DNA of 64,000 nt from Straminergon stramineum (lineage: Eukaryota > Streptophyta > Bryopsida > Hypnales > Calliergonaceae). Below, piece after piece: positions 22,191 through 34,872 of the stretch. Every line of letters starts with the position of its first letter. The stretch's first letter is position 1. The stretch lies in assembly GCA_963920665.1 (NCBI GenBank), contig OY987268.1:18726501-18790500 (forward strand). Reading direction: 5' to 3'. Made by a program: the position numbers and the translations under genes. The notes under the pieces are model-generated. The model did not search any database, was not told the DNA's origin, and saw only the letters and a list, made by a program, of their open reading frames with translations.

Positions 22191-23322
22191 CATAAGAAAA
22201 TTTGAAAACAATAATTCCTATCTACACTTATTGTGGTCAATAATTTTGTGAGTCCATGTGTGACAAAAAAAACAAATATATAAGTGTTGTATACTAATAT
22301 ATGCCACTAGTTGGCTACAAAATCCAATATATTGTATAACAAGGCAATCATCATGAACTTCAAGGCATGTGAATATGGTGCATTGAAATGCTATCAAGAT
22401 AATTTGGTGTCAACTTTCATAATGGGTTGGCATGAAATTTGGCACTAAAATAACCTTCAATGTTAAAAAGGCATCAAATGAATTTGGTTGTACTTTCATA
22501 ATGATGGTCCTTTCCATGCTAAGAAAGTATCATAGGGTGATTGCAAGAAATACTTGTCCTATTTTTTGCCCCTTTGTCCTCGAACAACATGGTCTTTTAC
22601 TCATAACTTTTGGATTGTTTGTTTGTTTGGTATGAAATTTGGATTGAAGGTACATGCGATAGTTTCAAAGATGTGATAATTTTTTCACAATTTTTAAACT
22701 TAGTTTATTATTTTTAACTTGCCCATGATTGGGTGTCTATCTTGGCCATGGGGTTTGGGGTTGGGGTTAGACCTATTTTGACCCAAAAATGCAAATTCAA
22801 AGCCACAAATTGGACATGTTGGAGGTCAACTAACATTACAAGGACATGCATGAGTTTTTATAAAAATATTAGCATGTCAGTTGCTCATATGGGATGAAGC
22901 CAACCTTCCTCTGTGCGAAGGTTAAAAAGAGTGAAAAAATGTCCTACATGAATTCTTTAGTACAATACAAGTGCAATCTTCTCTAGCAAAATGGCTTTCT
23001 AAAGGAATTTTTTGGAATTATTTTTGGAATTACTAAAAATGAAAAGGTCCATAGACCCTTTTTTTGCTATTTTCTACTCCCATTGGCTTCTATATATAGT
23101 ACTTGCAGTAATCAATAATATTGCATAGTATTGTATACTACAAAATTGACAATTCAAATATGCAAGCACCTAAAATCAACAAGTTAAATTAGCAAGGGCA
23201 CTATTGACACATAGTATTTGTACTACTATATAGAAGTACCAGTCCTACAACCAAAAATTGCATTTTCGAGCCAAAAGCATAAAGTGTTTTTTGCAATCAT
23301 CCCATAACATTCAACAAGTTAC
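22191..23322. other. Repeat-derived AT-rich stretch, no gene seen
   Basis: 22370-22460 is an inverted fragment of the repeat at 60579-60929 (it reads ATGCTATCAAGATAATTTGG). A phrase at 22535 (GGGTGATTGCAAGAAA) recurs at about 25374. No coding region is supported. Confidence 0.5.
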
Positions 23323-23324
23323 TA

Positions 23325-23992
23325 CTCCCTCTGTTTCAAAACGATTTTTCTTTGGGGGAGTATTTCTTGTACCAATATAATCCTTATGTACAACATAATG
23401 ACATGGAAGAAGGGCCAATGGAATGAAGCCTTCACATGTTATGATATAAAGTGAACAATAGTGGTGAAAAATTCTATTGAAAAATTCCAAAGAAGTTGCA
23501 TGTGCCATGGCTACATGAAAATTCCCTATAATGAGGACTCTAAATGTTTGCACCATTCAATGTATACTTTATCAGAGAATGCAAGGATTTGTAGTGTAAC
23601 ATTATTCACCTCGCCTACTAAATGCACTAGTTACGCTAGTTGGAAATGACAAAAAAAAACATTTTTGAGGCAAGTTGATTTGTTAGGTGAGTTGTTCTTA
23701 GAGTCAATACAAGAATGACAATAGACACCACGGAAAGACATAAGGACACAATACACAACATGGGCATTGAAGAAATGATTGGCCGATGATGTTCCTTCAA
23801 AATGGCCAAAAAATCTCACTCTTCATTGCTCCACATCTATATTTTAAAAACTAATCAACAACTAAAATTTCTAAGACAATAGGATAGCATCAAACTCTAC
23901 TTACATCTTAAAACGGGTTTAAAAAATTATTATTTTCAAACTTAGTCTAAAACATTTTGTCTAAGATGAAGATCATATTGGAGCATAGGGAG
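23325..23992. mobile_element. Stowaway/mariner-like element with TA target duplication
   Basis: The left end CTCCCTCTGTTTCAA and the right end TTGGAGCATAGGGAG are imperfect inverted repeats with TA on both outer sides (23323-23324, 23993-23994). CTCCCTC ends and TA target sites are typical of plant Stowaway and mariner-like elements. The 668-base interior encodes no transposase that I can recognise. Confidence 0.6.
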
Positions 23993-23994
23993 TA

Positions 23995-26900
23995 TCATAC
24001 TAGTCTTCAAAGATTGTGCTTCAAGTCCTCTAATGAAGATCATCCAATTTTTTTTAATGATACATATTATTGCAATGGCTATTACCATATTTGAATGATA
24101 CATACATTCAAGTTTGATTATTGATTAGTTTTGATATTATTCACCATTGTTTTGCTTAATGACACCTACCTTTTATAGCTACTCATGGGATATAAACTAG
24201 TATTCCTCATCATTATGTTGAGGGAGAGACATCAACCCCATAGACTCTTAAATGTTATGAACATGCTTCTTTAGATGCTTGGGAGGGAATTATGAATTAA
24301 TGCAATTCTTGAGGTTGGTTGAGGAACCATATAAGACAATTTTATTCATTTTAGGGTCTCTATTTTCAAGGATGAAAAATGGACTCTTACCCTTCATTGG
24401 TCAATGCTGTTAGTATGTTGTAAAGGAGTGTTGGGGGAATTTTGAACTTCATTGGCTATTATCCTTGACCTCTTATATTTAACTAGTGTTATTGCATACC
24501 TGCCTTCTTTAACCTATTATGGTCAATATTTACCTTCTAAATACTTGAAGCTAATTATCCTAATTATTTAAGACTCTTCTAGAATATTTACATCATATCT
24601 TGATTAATGTACAATGTCCTTATTGTCCTACGAAAAAGATCACTATCCCTTTTGTCTTTTCCATACAAATATACAACACGGTACATCAATGGTCATTCAA
24701 TGTCAATTTTGTGAATTCAACATCAACCTTTGTTAACATCAACTAAAATATATAATATATCCTAAATGATTCCTTCAATCAAAAATCATGACCTATATCT
24801 TGACAAGAGACACAAACTAAGACATACATGTATAAATTTGGTTTCAAACTTTTCGTTGTGTGGCATTTCCAATGGCAAAATGTAAGATCTCTAATTTAAT
24901 CCCTAAAGTATAGAGGCACATTTTGGACATAAATTGTGAAAAAATACTACTTTCTAGGGTATTGAAAAAAATGAAAAAAATATTTCTCTTCCAAAATTCA
25001 ACTGTATGAATTTGTACTAGATTACTTTAGAAATGTATAGAAAAAACTTACAAACTTAACAACATAGATTAAAAGATTATAGTATTTCAAATTGGGAGGA
25101 AATTTTTTTTCAACCTAGCCAAATAGGGTAAACAAACTTTTACTCCTTCTAAATTGAGACTTTTACACTACACATGGTTATTTTAAAAAAAATTTGCATC
25201 TTGTATACTAATAATGTACTTGCCACATTTTAAAAGTAGAGGAGGAGTTTTGCACATGCTACCTAAAGCTGCCTAGATTTCTCCAGAAAATTCAAGGTAG
25301 CATAACTTTTGATCCAAGCATTAGATCAAAAATTTAATTTAATTTCTTCTAAGGGGTGGACATGTTCATCTATGGGTGATTGCAAGAAACACCTATCCTA
25401 TTTTGGGTCACACATTGCATATTGATATTATCTTTGGCCATAACTTTTGTGTTTTGACTCCAAATGACTTAAGATTTATTGGGAAGGTACTCATGACTAT
25501 TATAGACCTTGCCTAATTTTTTTTGTAATTTTCAAAAATAATATACTATCCAAAAATAGAGCCCAATTCAATGTCACACTTGCCAATTTGGAGGTTTTTA
25601 GTACTATTTAGAACCCAAATAAACGAATTTTGAGCTGAAATTTTGAGGAGATGGTCTTCTAGTAGACTTATAGCTAATGGCCAAAGGAATTTTAAAAATA
25701 AATAATTTTATGTGGTGTGGAAGTCTACAAAGTGAGCTTCTTTTTTTTGTGCATTTTGAAACATATAAAATATTATTTTGGTGGTTCTTTTGGTGAATGG
25801 CCATCTCCGTAGAGTTGTTACAAATGGCCAGTTTTTAGTTTGTGTATTTTTTTATTTTTACTATTTTTCCCTAATTAAAACATCAAGCTATGTATTTTCT
25901 TAAGATTTGGCACTTTTCTAGTTCTCCTATTAGAGAATTTTTCTATGCAATTCCTTCCATGGGTACCTTCATCTTAAAGGTATATACATTAGTATATCTA
26001 TAGATACCTTTGTCAAAATTTTGTGGATATTTGATCAAAATTGAATTGGTCTATAAATACCCAAGAACTCTTCTTTATAGTGTAGAACAATCATTTTATG
26101 CTTTAAGTATTAAAGAAATTGATGTTTTAAATATCATTGTACGTATAAGTTGTGCAACATAATTGTAGTGGAGATTCTTGCGTCTAACCAAAATTTTGTT
26201 AAGATGGTGGTATTTTACATAAGAAGAAATTTGCACCTTATGGAGGGTTGTTTGACTTTTGGCCCATATAGAAATAGGGTGGAAAACATAGATTTTATAA
26301 ATGAAAAAACTTTAATTTAGTCCCAAGTCCTACATGGCACACTAGGTGATCATGTGGGCCAAAAAAGAGTTTTATTTTAAAATTTCTTTATTCAATTCTA
26401 TTTCTGTAATTACACATTTTCTTTCACTCAAATGGTCATGTGCTAGCCGCAAGGTCAAGGTTTCTTCTAATGACAAACTTGGCTCTTTTACATTTCGACC
26501 GTCACATCGTGCGGTCTGAAATCTATACTAGGCCTAGACTTTAGAGCTAAAGAAGGAAATCAATTGAAAAATGGGATACCGCCAACTTAGCTCAATTCCC
26601 ATGCCTCTTTACCAAATCCTAGTCAGCACTACCCGAACTAAAGACGTAAGAAGTCATTAACATTGACCAAAGGCCAAAATTTCACCGGAATTGAATTACT
26701 CTAGGAATGATCCATATCAGATCGGCAAAAGCCGTGAAATAAGCATGCCTGCTTGCACATGATCTGTTGACTAGGGAATGTCTACACACAAGCCTACAAT
26801 TCGTTTTCTGGACACAATTTGACACATGTCCGTGTCAATAAATCAAAAGAAAATAGACCAAAAATTTGAACCTGCGTTCCATCAAATTGAGTTGGAGGTA

Positions 26901-27129
26901 TGTAAATCATCAAGCTGGCGTAACTAATCCCATCCATTGCAGGATAACTTAGATCCCACCTAAGCTTGCACTGTCACACTAATTAAAATAGAAATCCCAT
27001 TCGTATTTCCCATTCCCCTTCCAGGCTCCCTCTCTACATCATTTCATTTGCTTCAAATCTTTAGGTTCACCTCAGTATTTTAAACAAATTGTGCCCAATA
27101 TATAAAGTGACTTACTTAAAACACCTTAA
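23995..27129. other. AT-rich intergenic stretch with dispersed repeat fragments
   Basis: No gene is supported. 25720-25815 matches 31905-31995 (phrase TTTGGTGGTTCTTTTGGTGA against TTGGTGGTTCTTTTTGTGA). Near 26505-26530 there is a fragment of the MITE at 52588-52760 (GTGCGGTCTGAAATCTATAC). 26190-26215 resembles an end of the same MITE. Confidence 0.45.
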
Positions 27130-27812
27130 TAGACAAAGTGGCCGGGCTACTAGGTAGCATATCTTCCAATCACCGCAATTACCCCATGCCCAGGACTGTC
27201 GACTGTTTCGATCAATTCCACATCTTGTAGTTGTGGGGGCGTACTACTCACAACAATAGTCTGTTGAAGCAAATTAAACACTGCTTTCTTATAAGTAGGT
27301 CTGCCCCAAAATTGCGCGCAATGATGAATAAACAACATCAATGGCAGACACGAATTGGCCAAAAAACATTTTCAAGGCTGGTCCCCATTTGTTCCAATTT
27401 AAAAACGAAGAAAAACATTTTCAAGTGCTTGGAGATAGAGTCGGTTTTCATAGTGGGGACTCGGCAATGGGATTCAACAAAGACATTTGTGGAGCCCATC
27501 ATGAGACATTTGGCAAGTTAGATCTTTCGGGAGTTGCCCTTACTGAGTGGTTTCGTCCAGGCACCGCTATATAAGCATCAGTAGACACAATTCAAAATTC
27601 ACAAACGGGTCCGGACACAAATCTACCTATTTAGTACTCCAGTCGAGGCTGAACATTGAGTCAGTATTGCAAGAGATATAATAGAGGTTGCGAAGTTAGA
27701 GAGACACAAAGTACAACACTACGATCTTGGAAGGCTACAATTATCGATCATAGCTCCATTGTATGCTTGTATCCAAATCTAGTACATTGTCAGTGCTCGA
27801 CTGAGCTCCGCG
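27130..27812 (+). promoter_or_regulatory. Promoter region of neprosin pseudogene, duplicated at 51391-52074
   Basis: Collinear with 51391-52074 across its length, for example CTTCCAATCACCGCAATTA in both. A TATA box, TATATAAG, lies at 27568-27575, about 240 bases before the ATG; the other copy has TATGTAAG at 51838. Around 27460-27540 it also resembles the dispersed repeat at 62490-62580. Confidence 0.6.
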
Positions 27813-29569
27813 ATGGCTTTTCGATCAAGGTGTGAACGTACTGGGATGTCAATGTCACCCAAACTCTAGTTTGCATTGGTATTGGTGTTGCTAGTAGGTT
27901 CGGCATAGGCAGGTAGAGAGGTGCCCAAGCAACAATGGGCACACCAACAACACTTACAACCCTACTCTGATTCCCACTCCAACGAAGTGCGCCATGCGTT
28001 GCCAATCTAGCCGTTCATGGTTTCCGATGGAAGTTGGGTCGATTGCATCCCAATCGAAGGCCAAATTGTTGCTCACCATCCGTCTCTCAAGGACCATGTC
28101 ATTCAAATGTCGCCATCCCTAGAAGCCAGGTCTTCGGAAGGCCACCTACAATTGTTCGCACAGGAGGTGCCCTAAAGGCTCAATTCCTGTTCTGGGAGAC
28201 AACCCCAACCTCAAACTCATGCACAAGTCGGGCCATCTTGTATTTAGACGGACGCCCAAGAAAGATGTCACCCATGAACACATTGAACTCGTAATGGCAG
28301 CGTATAAGCATGAGTATGTAGTTACAGGTAAGGCTTTTTGTTTCCAGTTTCCAATAGATGAAAATTGAGATGAATCCACATGCAAGCAGGTGGTTCTCCT
28401 TTGATAGCTACGAATGTAGGACGTACTAAAATTGATTTGATTTTAGTTAAGAAGGCAGGGGCTTTGTCAACTACATAGTACATTAGATGGTCCACTACCA
28501 ACACATGCACGTGAACCTAGATTTGTGCTAAGTGTGAAAGCACAACCTATTGACCCTTTATTTTTGTCAATATATTTCTTGAATGCTCAACAAAAAATAA
28601 TTGTGCAAAAATTTTAGATGGCACAAGAATCTAGATTGTGTAGGAGGGGCACAAAGTTCACTTGTATGGTGAACATATGGAACCTCTTCCTTTTTGTAGC
28701 TAGGTTGAATGGAGATTTAATTAGCATCAGTACCTCTTGTACTAAACTTTGCCAGTGTAATTGAATGTTGCCAATGGAATGGAAATTCCCGCAAGTGTAC
28801 CATACTTCTTGCACTCTTATTCTCGAGTGAGGTCCTTCTTTAGCGTGAACAACCCCACTTTGGGCTCCCAAGACGACATGAGCCTTTCCTAGGTCTGGAT
28901 CGTGGACAGCTCCTATTCCGACAATAGCTTGAGCACGATCAAAGTCGGCTGGCAAACGCTACCCCTCCTCTACCCCGGAGACAACTCCAATGCCTCCACT
29001 TCTTCATCTACTGGACGAAGGATGCCTATACCTACAACAGCTACTACAACCTCCTTTGCGTAGGCTTCGTGTAATATTCCAAGAGTTGGGTGATAGGGGG
29101 CTCCATGCCGCAATACAATTCGACCAACGGGAATGAAGTGAAGATCCAAGTGCGCTACTACCCCATAGGATGATCCTAGTGGTTGTGCTTGAATGACAAG
29201 CCGATCGGGTATTGGCCGGCATCGATCTATATGAACAGGTACATTTAAGGGACGGGGAATCAAATATAGTGGGGAGGAGAAGTGGCGTTTCTGAAGGAGC
29301 CGGGGTAGGTGGCGCATTCCAAGACAACGATGGGGTCAGGGGCGTTTGCGATGGAGGATTGGCCAAAAGTGGCCTACCAGAGGAACATCACTTACTTCGA
29401 TACTGACTTGGTTGAGCGTGATCCGGGGGCGCAGGTTTTGGACAACCATTGGTTGTTTGACAATCCGTAGTGTTATGATATTCAAGTGCAACTTAGTAGT
29501 TATATCAACTGGGGGGCGTACTTCTTCTTCGGGGGCTCCGAAAGAATAAACCCTGCATGTCACTACTAG
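27813..29569 (+). pseudogene. Neprosin-family (DUF239) peptidase pseudogene, full length but degraded
   Basis: Exon 1 is 27813-28327 and exon 2 runs from about 28792 to 29569. Exon 1 carries a signal-peptide-like stretch and the neprosin activation-peptide motif (VSDGSWVDCIPIEG, HHPSLKDHVIQM). It ends with the same split codon at its donor as the intact gene. Exon 2 retains STIKVGWQ, YWTKDAY, YNLLC and the C-terminal NWGAYFFFGG and CHY. Breaks: in-frame TAG at 27867, 27906 and about 27997; a frame change near 28155; a frameshift near 28998; further stops in exon 2; and no AG where the exon 2 acceptor should be. The first catalytic Glu position reads Lys (IKVGWQ). Confidence 0.8.
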
Positions 29570-29948
29570 CTAGCTAGAACAATTGTCGTCTCTAGTAGCT
29601 GCTCGATCTATTGCCAAACCCTCACACTAGTGGAAGTGGAAACTTCAGAAGCGTACCTATACTCGAGCATGTGCTTTAGACTACGGATTTTGTGTTTTCA
29701 ATTTGATTGTATTTGATTCTAGCTTAGCAAGTTCAAATCAAATTTGTAGCCTCGTTGCTCTGTATTTAGCCTCGATGCTCTGCATATTGATTAGATGCTT
29801 TGTATGTGGATTTTATAATTGAATAAAATATGGTGTGCTTCTATGAGTTTGGATTAACTTACTTCGTCAAAACTAGAATTCTTTTTTTTTAATTTTGAAA
29901 TTGAATGTCTATTGTATCATAATTTTGACCCATACCATCACAGTGATG

Positions 29949-30120
29949 GATATTTTGTTAAAATGGCGGTATTCCACAAACTTGGCACTTTTAGGTGTAG
30001 ACTATGTGGTTTGAAATGTATACTTCTCCTTGATTTCAGAGCATGTGGTTTGAAATCTATACCAGCCCTAGAAAATGAATAGAAAAGTGGCATATGAATA
30101 CTGCCATTTCAACGAAATAT
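29949..30120. mobile_element. 172-base MITE, family with GCCATTTTAA ends
   Basis: The ends are inverted: GATATTTTGTTAAAATGGCG on the left, and GCCATTTCAACGAAATAT on the right. Size, ends and internal words (ATTTCAGA, GTGGTTTGAAAT) match the 173-base element at 52588-52760, in opposite orientation. Confidence 0.65.
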
Positions 30121-32261
30121 GTGTTCACGACCTAGCATGAAATTTTCAGAATTTCAGAGTATGTATGAGATGAAAGATCTATCAGTGCGTGCGGAATAGT
30201 CAAATGGTGGAGGAACTATTTTGCAGTAATGGAATTGGATTGGACTACCAGAGACGTCAAGCTAGCTATGGTGAATGTCAACTCTCAAAAGTATGACTTG
30301 ATAGTAGATAGCACTCACGGTGTCCTAGGAGCTGATCGTAGTGAAGTGCAGTAGTGTACTGGACCTAGTAAGTATGTGTGTGTGTGCAGTCGTCAGATTT
30401 TAAATTTTGTGTCTGTGTGACTTTGATTGGAATTTCTTTCAACTATTGATGCTAGCTTGACATTTGATCAAGCTTCCCAAATTATCAAAAAAGGGTTAGG
30501 AATCTTGTGATTTATGATATCAATTCAATGCATTTGGGAAATCCGGGGATGTGCATCAAAATTTTGAACTTTGAAAACAACTACTTCTCCGATTCCTCAC
30601 TAATCACTACACATCTAGAAGCTAGGTTGGGGCTCAAAGTAATGTACTCACTTTGTCGTCACATGCGTTCATCAATGTGAGTTGGAAACCCTTGTATACA
30701 AACTATTTTTCCTTTTTCAACACCCTCATACATGTGTGTAGAGTCGATTTCCATATTCCATACCCTTGTATTTTATGTTCGTGTGCATGATAGTTGATAC
30801 CCAATTTGTCAGTGTTTGTCCTCTTCGAACGCATGGCACATCGTGTGACAGACTGCCATATACCACTCACTGAGTATTGAATTAATTATTCCTTGGGAGA
30901 TCAAGAATGACTCACCACCACACCGTACTTATATTTTTTTTGAAGCAATTGTCACTACAATCGATATGGGATATCAACAAAATGCATGTCAATACTAGTA
31001 ATCCATATTTTATATCAATAAATCCATACATGGCATTGTATTTCCTCTATTTTTCCTACTATTTAACGATTATCAGATTTTCCCTACTAATTAATGAAAA
31101 CAAAGTTCTTTTTTTCACACTCTAGATTTATCATTTTCCCTAAATAAACCTAAAAGAAATGAAGCTTTGATTGAATAAAATTTTCAATCCAAGAATTTTC
31201 AAAATTCTAAAATCAAACTTTCAAGAATGCAAGAACCCTCTTTGAATCTTCATTTAATTATACAACCGTCCTAGTCACTTTTACTATCTTGTAATTCATA
31301 GATTATTTTTCATAATTAAATTCCTAGAAAACAAATCAATTCCATCAATGTAAATCCTTCAATGGGAAACAATAAATCTTTCAATTTCTTGATTCAAAAA
31401 TATAGTTTGACATTAAGATTCTACAACCTTCTTAAACAATTCCTAATATCTAATCTTGTAGCAATGTAGTATTGCAAAAACATTGACATGAACAAAATAT
31501 TATGAATCTTGGAGCATGCCGATGTGCCATTTGCAAGGAAGAATTGTAAGTTATATTTTTGTCACACCTTGTATACTGGAATGCTTTTCAAGCAAGTTTT
31601 TTAGAATCATCATCCAATGCAATTGCAAATCATAGTAAACCTAAAAGCAGGTACAGTCATTTTGAATGTAGTTCCTCCATTTTTATTTATTTATTCTAAA
31701 ATTCACATAGTAGAAAATATTGTTTTTCAAAAATGAATCACACTTGCATTTTCAAGTATTTGAAGTAGTATTGGGTACCAAGTATAAAGAATTGAAAACT
31801 AAAACTTGGACAACAATGCACACTATCTTCTAACTCTTCTCATAGACTAGCAACTATCATATGACGGAATTTGAATGGAGTTACTTTCATGTTTTACAAA
31901 AGTTTATAAAGTGAGTTACTATGTTTTGTTTGTGTGCATTTTGAAATAGAAGAACATCATCTTGGTGGTTCTTTTTGTGAACTACAGTCTCCTTAGAGTT
32001 TAATAAATGGTTAAAGAGTTTATTCTATTTGCAATGACATTCCTATTTGCTACACATCAAAACTTTGAAATACCAATTTTTCAAGATTTTCATTTTGATT
32101 ACTAACATGGAAAATCATTTTAAGCTCACTCTTCTTAAGGAACAACCTTCTCAAAGGTCTAGATATACAGGCTAATTATTTTTCCAAGAAAATCATTTTT
32201 TTAACTCATTATTCTTTGTGGAATAGAATGCAACAAAATAAGCAAGTCTATTTTTCCATAA
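30121..32261. other. Intergenic, partly duplicated at 53080-53290
   Basis: 30370-30610 is similar to 53080-53290 (CTTTCAACTATTGATGC against CTTTCAACTGTTGATGC; TTGTGATTTATGATAT in both). This extends the neprosin-copy duplication beyond the gene. 31905-31995 matches 25720-25815. No gene is seen. Confidence 0.5.
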
Positions 32262-32520
32262 AAGGCCATATTTGTTATATTGAGACCTTTCATAGTCTCA
32301 ATTTTATCCTCAACTTGAGAATAAATCATTTTATCTCTTTACTAAATAGTATTTTTTTATAAATAGGTAACAACACCAACTTTTAGAATTTTATCATAGG
32401 ATGACTATTTAAGTATTATTTATTTTTGTTTTCAATTACTATTTTTTTAAATGAATTTTCCAATAACTAGAATTCCGTCTCAAAATCTGCGAAAAGTCTC
32501 AATATAACGAATATGGCCTT
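32262..32520. mobile_element. 259-base MITE with AAGGCCATATT ends
   Basis: The left end AAGGCCATATTTGTTATAT and the right end ATATAACGAATATGGCCTT are inverted repeats that continue into TTGAGAC / GTCTCAA. ATAA lies directly outside both ends and may be the target duplication. No coding capacity. Confidence 0.6.
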
Positions 32521-33974
32521 ATAATTAGATAGGAATTGAAATTATACTTAGAGTTGTGCAACTTGTCATACTTCTTATTATCTCATTTGTGTGCAATCTT
32601 TTATGAAATAGCCATGTGTGATAGTGAGAACCAATGTCTAGGACGAACCGACGGCTAGTTCAAAGCTAGCCAGTGGAATTGAAAAAAAAACTGGTTGCAA
32701 TTTGAAAACATCGGCAAAAAGTTAGTGGAAAAAATTTTAAAAATTCGATTTTGAATAGAAAATAGAAAAAATAACAAACTCTATACTTGAAAAATAGTTC
32801 AATTTGGGAATGAAGGAAAATACCTAGTAAAACTCAAATAACTTCCTGAACATTGGTGAGAACTGAGAACCATAGGATGTGATTTTACAGCAATCAAGTT
32901 GATATTGAAGAGGTTGGAGCGTACTCCATTGATGATATTCAGCATTTTGGAACACTATGTCAAATTTGAAGCATTTAGTAGAATTGAAGCGAACAACCAT
33001 GGTCACAGCCTACTTAAATTTGGAGATCAGCTACAACAATCATTTAGTAAGGATCTGAGAGAAGTTTGTCAAGGATTCACATTTGACATAAATCAACACT
33101 TCTGTGTTGAGGTTTGTGGTTGGCAACTTGCACGATACGAATAATGGTGAAATGATTGTCATAAAGAAAATTGATTTGCAGCAAAGGAGTTCAGGTGATG
33201 TGGGAAACCACTTGTGTATGGTGGATTTGAGACATTTGGAGAGTTTTCAAGCCAAGAAAATGAAGTTTGATTGCTAATTGTTTATGTCATGATCTAATTT
33301 ATCACAAGAAATTTGCAAGCATCGTTTATAATTTTGTGGAGGTTTGAAACAAAAAAAATTGTAAAGATTGCTAGAGATATATAATCTAGTACAAAATCTT
33401 CTTGAATGTTGTATGATTTTTTGAATAAGTGGTAGATTCTTCTTGGTTTTAGATGCAAGACGTGTACAATTTTTATCAATAATATTGCTATAAATTCTAC
33501 ATTTAGGATTGCATTGTGTGCCCTTTGCAATGCGGATGAGAATTCCAAAAGTCATAGTACTCACTGAAATAGGTTGTTTTGAGAAAAAAATGGTAAGTGT
33601 TTCTTGCAACCATCTTGAGCTATATTCAACCCTATTAAGAAAAATACTAAGACTCATATAGTCATATACCAATGGGGATCCCTATTATCAAGTTCACAAA
33701 AATCGATATCTTAATTAAATTATTTAGTTAGTTTGATAAGGTGAGATGTAAGCAATTGCAAGTCTCCCAATTGTGTATTTGGTACCATTGGAAAGCTCTT
33801 GGTGATGAGGGGTGCATAGACTTTGTTTTGTGACATTTGGACCTCCAATGTGAAAGTTATGGATTTTTTTAATTATTTTCAAATGGAAAAATTGAAAAAA
33901 ATTATCTTTCATTTTGGAGAAACCATAACTTTCACATTGCATGTCCAAAACGCCTAGAAACAAAGACCTTGAAC
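32521..33974. other. AT-rich stretch, no gene supported
   Basis: Frames at 32899-33144 (plus) and 33274-33672 (minus) are open but show no recognisable domain or convincing composition. Confidence 0.4.
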
Positions 33975-34872
33975 ATCAATTTTGTTAACCCCTAAAGGAC
34001 CAAGCTGCGTTTTTTTGCAATATAGTGATTTCGGGTAGTTCACTACAACGGAATTTTTTCTTTCTTTCTTTGAAATTTTCACATAACATGTGCACAAGGA
34101 ATATTTTTTAAGCACAACAATTTTCATAACTTTTGACTATGTGGTTAAAAAGATATTGCATGATATGTAATTTTCATTTGACGCCGGGCAGCCCGGGCAG
34201 CTAAAAAAACTTCCTGAAAAATCATTTAAAAATAAATAAAAATTGCAATTGATTCTCTAGATTTATATATACACCAAAAGCTATGAATAATTCTATTTTG
34301 ATTAATGAGATGAAAGTTATGAGGATTTTTCGTTTGTGAGTATGTATGGTTTTCAAAGACTCCATAGCTACCCACAAACTAAAAATCCTCATAACTGTCA
34401 TCTCATTAATCAAAATAGAATGATTCAAAGCTTCCGGCGTATATATAAATCTAGAGAATCAATTGCAAATTTTTATTTTTTTAAAAAGTAATTTTTCAAG
34501 AAGTTCTTTTTAGCTACCCAAGCTACCCACCATTGAATGAAAATTACATATCATGCAATAACTTTTTAACTATGTAGTCAAAAGTTATGAAAATTTTTGC
34601 ACCTTAAAGATACTCCTTGTGCATATGTTGTGTGAAAATTTCAAAAACAAAAAATGAAAATTCCGCTTGTAGTGAGCTGCCTAAAATCGCTATGTTACCA
34701 AAAAACGTAGCTTGGTCTTTTAGGGGTTAAATTGGCATATTCCACAATTAAGAAATGGTGACAAAGGTCTAATGTCATGACACAAATTGGGACAGGTTTT
34801 GATTTTGGTTTCAAGTTACACAGCTTGAACTACACCACAGTAATGGAATATTGCCAATTTAATGAAATTGAT
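33975..34872. mobile_element. MITE split by a TTAA element inserted in its terminal repeat
   Basis: The outer parts 33975-33988 and 34731-34872 together form a MITE of about 155 bases. Its right end GCCAATTTAATGAAATTGAT is the inverse of the joined left end ATCAATTTTGTTAA + ATTGGC, allowing two mismatches. Copy B lies between, so the MITE is the older insertion. It belongs to the ATTTCATTAAAATGGC family seen at 29949, 49790 and 52588. Confidence 0.6.
33985..34730. mobile_element. TTAA-flanked element, copy B, strongly palindromic
   Basis: TTAA at 33985-33988 and 34727-34730 bracket 738 bases whose ends are inverted: CCCCTAAAGGACCAAGCTGC on the left, and ACGTAGCTTGGTCTTTTAGG plus GG on the right. 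The inverted repeats run deep into the element (CATGTGCACAAGG against CCTTGTGCATATG; ACTCCATAGC and related words in the centre), giving a long fold-back. No transposase. Confidence 0.75.

Noticed and set aside
28614..29366. Minus-strand ORFs of 113-120 codons
   Set aside because: Antisense to neprosin pseudogene exon 2, whose motifs read on the plus strand.
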